DNA of 64,000 nt from Caldilineae bacterium (GTDB taxonomy: Bacteria; Chloroflexota; Anaerolineae; Epilineales; Epilineaceae), in contig JACKBJ010000004.1 in assembly GCA_020634625.1 (NCBI GenBank), positions 134,515 through 198,514 of the forward strand, read 5' to 3'. This document shows, in pieces, positions 61,312 through 64,000 of the stretch. Under the pieces are notes generated by a model, which had not been told where the DNA came from, made no database searches, and was given only the letters and a program-made list of their open reading frames with translations. How positions within the stretch are numbered: position 1 is the first letter of the stretch; each line of letters begins with the position of its first letter. A program made the translations under genes and the position numbers.

Positions 61312-61328
61312 ATTCTCAATCTGAGCAT
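61312..61328. promoter_or_regulatory. NadQ-type operator, at the start site (O1)
   Basis: An inverted repeat ATTCTCA-ATC-TGAGCAT, one mismatch in the outer half, covering the predicted nadA start at 61327. Binding here would block the promoter. Confidence 0.7.
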
Positions 61329-61333
61329 TAGGG

Positions 61334-61363
61334 AGTATACCATCCCATCGCTCGACCTGTCAA
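61334..61363 (-). promoter_or_regulatory. Promoter of nadA-nadB-nadC
   Basis: TTGACA (61363-61358), an 18-bp spacer and TATACT (61339-61334). The predicted start near 61327 gives a 103-base leader containing both operators. Confidence 0.85.
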
Positions 61364-61446
61364 GGATTTGCCGCCGATCGAAGCACACCGGAGCCGCCTC
61401 CAACCCGGTGATGCCCGAGCGGTCGACGGCACCGCGCATCGACCGC

Positions 61447-62586
61447 TCAGCGCAGTGGCCGGCCGCCGGGCAGCCCGACGCCGGGCGCGCGTCGCTCACG
61501 CAGCACCTCGCGCCGGAATCGGAAACGCTCGGCAGGCCGTCCGCCAGTCTGGGCCATGTGGCCGGTGCCCTCGACCAGCCCGCCCTTCTCGACCAGACGG
61601 CGGAAGTTGCCCTTGTGCAGGCGTAGCCCGGCCAGCGACTCCACCACGCGCTGCAGCTCGAGCAGGGTGAAGGTCGGCGGCAGGAGCTCGAAGACCACCG
61701 GCCGGTAGCGGATCTTGCCCCGCAGGCGGCCGAGCGCGGTGGCCAGAATGCGCCGATGGTCCTGCGCCATCGGTCGGCCCAGCGCTCCGGCATCGTCTTC
61801 GAGCCAGGGCGGATAGCGCGGTTCGATCCCGGCGCCGCGCCGCTGCCAGGCATCCCAATGGCTCTCGGCCAGCAGGCCGACCTCGTAGAGTAGCTCGTAA
61901 CGGTCGAGCACCCGATCGCCGTCCCAGGCCATGCCGCCGCGACCGAAGACGATGTCGACCCGCTCGCGCCGGGCTCGCGCCTGGTCGGGACCCGGCGCCG
62001 CGGAGGCCCAGCGCTCCAGCACCGGCAGGATCCGCGCATCGATCAGCGCCGGACGCCCGGCGCGCCAATCCTCCCAGGGAAAGAAGGCATAGCAGTCCTG
62101 CCAGCGCGCGCCCTGTGCCCCGATCGGCCGACCGGCTTCGACCAGGACCAGGTAGGCCACCGACACGGTACGCGGCCCCCCCTCGATCTCGGTGGGGTTG
62201 CGGTACTGGTCGCCGAAGGTGTAGAGCTGCTCCACCCAGTCCAGCTCGAGCCCGGTCTGCTCGCGCACCCAGCGCAGCAGCGCCCGCTCGAGCGTCACGT
62301 CGCCGACGGGGTCGAGCGGGCCGAATGGTAGCGCCCGCGCGGACTCGGGCGGCACGCGCTCCGGGGGCTTGCCGTCGGCCGCGTCCGCATCGACCCCGCG
62401 ATTCGACGCGGGCATCGCGGGCCTCGCCTTCGTCGCGGTCGAGGGTCGCGCGCCGACATCCACCGTCAGCACCCGCGGCACCTCGCGGTCCACGGTCACG
62501 ATGACGGCGTTGAGCCCGACCGTGACCGGCGGTCCATCCGCCGGCCGCGTCGGCAGCCACTGCTCCTCACCGGTTCGCTTGCGCAT
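61447..62586 (-). CDS. NadQ/NrtR-like transcriptional regulator (Nudix-HTH)
   Basis: A 379-residue protein. Residues 20-190 form a Nudix-like domain (VGLNAVIVTVDREVPRVLTVD, TLERALLRWVREQTGLELDWVEQLYTF), but the catalytic glutamates of the Nudix box are missing, as in regulators that only sense ligand. The C-terminal part (RGKIRYRPVVFELLPPTFTLLELQRVVESLAG, then NFRRLVEKGGLVEGTG and GRPAERFRF) is the winged-helix domain of the NrtR/NadQ family. It lies directly upstream of nadA, with operator repeats between, so control of NAD synthesis is strongly suggested. The start ATG 62586 coincides with the predicted transcription start. Confidence 0.85.
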   Translation of the reverse strand: MRKRTGEEQWLPTRPADGPPVTVGLNAVIVTVDREVPRVLTVDVGARPSTATKARPAMPASNRGVDADAADGKPPERVPPESARALPFGPLDPVGDVTLERALLRWVREQTGLELDWVEQLYTFGDQYRNPTEIEGGPRTVSVAYLVLVEAGRPIGAQGARWQDCYAFFPWEDWRAGRPALIDARILPVLERWASAAPGPDQARARRERVDIVFGRGGMAWDGDRVLDRYELLYEVGLLAESHWDAWQRRGAGIEPRYPPWLEDDAGALGRPMAQDHRRILATALGRLRGKIRYRPVVFELLPPTFTLLELQRVVESLAGLRLHKGNFRRLVEKGGLVEGTGHMAQTGGRPAERFRFRREVLRERRAPGVGLPGGRPLR

Positions 62587-62592
62587 GCGGCC

Positions 62593-62621
62593 ATATTGCA
62601 CGCGGCCGCGCACCGGGTCAA
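62593..62621 (-). promoter_or_regulatory. Promoter giving a leaderless regulator mRNA
   Basis: TTGACC (62621-62616), a 17-bp spacer and CAATAT (62598-62593) on the minus strand. The predicted start falls on the ATG at 62586, and no ribosome site precedes it. Confidence 0.6.
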
Positions 62622-62676
62622 TCCTTCCGACGCGGCCGACCTCGGGCTTGACCTGCATGAGGCCAGGCGGGACGTG

Positions 62677-62682
62677 TAGAAT
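62677..62682 (+). promoter_or_regulatory. -10 element TAGAAT for the 62.7 kb subtilase
   Basis: TAGAAT lies 69 bases before the ATG. TTGACC at 62648-62653 is 23 bp upstream, too far for a normal spacer, so the -35 is unclear. Confidence 0.4.
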
Positions 62683-62751
62683 GTGCTGCGCCGGCTCGGT
62701 TCATCGATCGCGAGCGACCGACTCCCCATGCGACGCCCGGAGGTCCCCGTG

Positions 62752-64000
62752 ATGCGCCATTCCCCGACGACGCAACGGCTGCTGGTGGTCGCGATCATGC
62801 TCTTCGGACCGCACACCGGTGCCGCGAGCAGCCTGGCAGCGACGCCCGGCCTGGCTGCCGACGGCCCATTGCCGCCGCACGCCATCGCCCTGCAAGCCGA
62901 GCAGGCGCCGAAGGCGCCGACCGCCGACAGCGCGCGCTACATTATCGAGCTGGTCGATCCGCCGCTGGCGCGCTTGTCGTCTGCCGCGAGCGGTGGCCGG
63001 CCCCGCGTGGACGCGCTGGCGCCTGGCAGGCCCTTCGACGCCGCCGGTCGGTTGGACACCCGCTCGGCACCCGCCGTCGATCACGCGGCCTACCTGGCCG
63101 AGCGACAGGCGCAGTTCATGGACGCGCTGCGAAGGGTCGCGCCGACCGCCGAGGCGCTGTATCACTATCAGGTCGCTTTCAACGGCGTCACCGTCCGGCT
63201 GACCCGGGCCGAGGCGGAGGCCGCGCGCCGGCTGCCGGGCCAGCGCGGGGTCAGCGTCGAGGAAGCCGTGCTGCCCTTGATGGACGCCAGCCTGCCGCGC
63301 ATCGCCGCAGCTCGGGCCTGGTCCGATCCGCGGGTCGGCGGTCGCGCCGACGCGGGTCGCGGCCAGCGCATCGCGGTGATCGACAGCGGCATCAGCGCCC
63401 GCCACCCCTTCTTCGACCCGAGCGGCTTTTCGGCGCCCGAGGGCTTCCCGCGCGCCAGCCTGCGCATCGGCGACCAGGTGCTCGACTACCCGCCGACGCA
63501 GCGGGCCGAGTACACCAACGCCAAAGTCATCGTCGCCCGTACGTATGTCAATCCAGAGCGGGTGGATCCGTCCGCCGGCGACCCGCTCGCGGTCTACACC
63601 CCGCTGGCCGATGGCGTGGGTGGATTCCACGGCGCGCATGTGGCCGGCATCGCCGCCGGCAGCCTCGCGCGCGGCGCGCCGGGATCCAGCGCCGGAAACC
63701 TGGATCTCTCGGGCGTGGCACCCGGCGCCTACCTGATGGCCTACAAGTTCACCGACGCCTACACGCCCGAGATCCTGGCCATGATCGACGACGCCGTGGC
63801 CGACGGCGCCGACGTGATCAACAACTCCTGGGGCACGGCGGCCATGAACGTCTCGGCGCCGGCGGAGCACCCGGTGGCACGGGCCTTCGAGGCCGCCAGC
63901 GAGGCCGGCGTGGTGGTGGTGGCCGCGGCCGGAAATGCCGGCACCAACGGCGAAGCCACCCTCGGCGGCCCGCAGCAGATGATCGAGTCGGTCATCACGG
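62752..64000 (+). CDS. Secreted subtilisin-like protease (S8), cut by the window end
   Basis: The frame is open from ATG 62752 to the last base, at least 416 codons. A signal peptide (RLLVVAIMLFGPHTGAASSLAA) is followed by an I9-like prosegment (ARYIIELVDPPLARL, YHYQVAFNGVTVRLTRAEAEAARRLPG) and the S8 domain with Asp in IAVIDSGISARHPFF, His in FHGAHVAGIAAG and the oxyanion Asn in AAAGNAGTNG. The catalytic Ser lies beyond the window. GGAGGT is seven bases before the ATG; an in-frame ATG at 62728 is less likely. The long segment between Asp and His fits a lactocepin/Vpr-like enzyme with an insert. Confidence 0.88.
   Translation, partial: MRHSPTTQRLLVVAIMLFGPHTGAASSLAATPGLAADGPLPPHAIALQAEQAPKAPTADSARYIIELVDPPLARLSSAASGGRPRVDALAPGRPFDAAGRLDTRSAPAVDHAAYLAERQAQFMDALRRVAPTAEALYHYQVAFNGVTVRLTRAEAEAARRLPGQRGVSVEEAVLPLMDASLPRIAAARAWSDPRVGGRADAGRGQRIAVIDSGISARHPFFDPSGFSAPEGFPRASLRIGDQVLDYPPTQRAEYTNAKVIVARTYVNPERVDPSAGDPLAVYTPLADGVGGFHGAHVAGIAAGSLARGAPGSSAGNLDLSGVAPGAYLMAYKFTDAYTPEILAMIDDAVADGADVINNSWGTAAMNVSAPAEHPVARAFEAASEAGVVVVAAAGNAGTNGEATLGGPQQMIESVIT

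Overview
The window is about 70 % G+C and very gene-dense, and it reads as a chromosomal segment of a Chloroflexota bacterium, probably Anaerolineae or a close class. The evidence is indirect. Many exported proteins end in a Pro/Thr-rich linker followed by a short W/Y/Q-L-P-x-hydrophobic tail. There are many VWA, subtilase and FG-GAP surface proteins, and thymidylate synthesis is of the ThyX type. No rRNA, phage, insertion sequence or CRISPR array is visible. One tRNA gene (Ser, anticodon CGA) is present with its own promoter and terminator.

Layout. 1-3.1 kb: tail of an upstream gene, an RlmD-type rRNA methyltransferase, a stand-alone I9-propeptide-like protein and an AprX-like subtilase. 3.0-5.4 kb (minus): XerD, a bPH2 membrane protein and purine nucleoside phosphorylase. 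5.7-8.3 kb: etfB-etfA and a membrane-anchored surface protein. 8.3-12.0 kb: peptidyl-tRNA hydrolase, then a tightly overlapping glycosyltransferase plus two sugar-nucleotide epimerases. 12.0-15.5 kb: L21, L27, L31, ThyX, dCTP deaminase and type III pantothenate kinase. 15.6-24.2 kb: surface proteins, an orphan ABC ATPase and tRNA-Ser. 24.4-32.5 kb: Tex, an unrecognised Arg-tailed protein with a near-leaderless promoter, a solute-binding/OmpA fusion, a PspA homologue and an arginine-decarboxylase-like enzyme. 32.5-41 kb: a coiled-coil protein, a Tat-lipoprotein dienelactone hydrolase, a lipoprotein glycosidase, a large subtilase, a lipoprotein and MoaA. 41-48 kb: two giant paralogous VWA proteins. 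48-57.4 kb: three FG-GAP/UnbV proteins, a TPR protein and a 2-hydroxyacid dehydrogenase. 57.5-62.6 kb: nadC, nadB and nadA plus a NadQ-like Nudix-HTH regulator. 62.7 kb to the end: a third subtilase, cut by the window edge.

Three cross-gene patterns stand out. First, the de novo NAD operon has a canonical promoter (TTGACA-18-TATACT) followed by two 17-bp inverted repeats exactly 63 bp apart, next to a gene for a degenerate-Nudix/winged-helix protein of the NadQ/NrtR type; this looks like a complete regulatory circuit. Second, eight surface proteins share the motif [WYQ]LPx[LIV]x[RKQ], nearly always at the extreme C-terminus, which suggests a sorting or anchoring signal. Third, four VWA-type proteins share a module in which two cysteines lie 29 or 30 residues apart directly before every VWA-like domain (eight copies seen).

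Promoters resemble the sigma70 consensus, often with an extended -10 (TGn). Several genes (26722, 53772 minus, 62586 minus) have a start codon within a few bases of the predicted transcription start, so leaderless or near-leaderless mRNAs seem common. Start codons were chosen from Shine-Dalgarno spacing where visible; all functions are inferred from motifs read by eye, without database searches.
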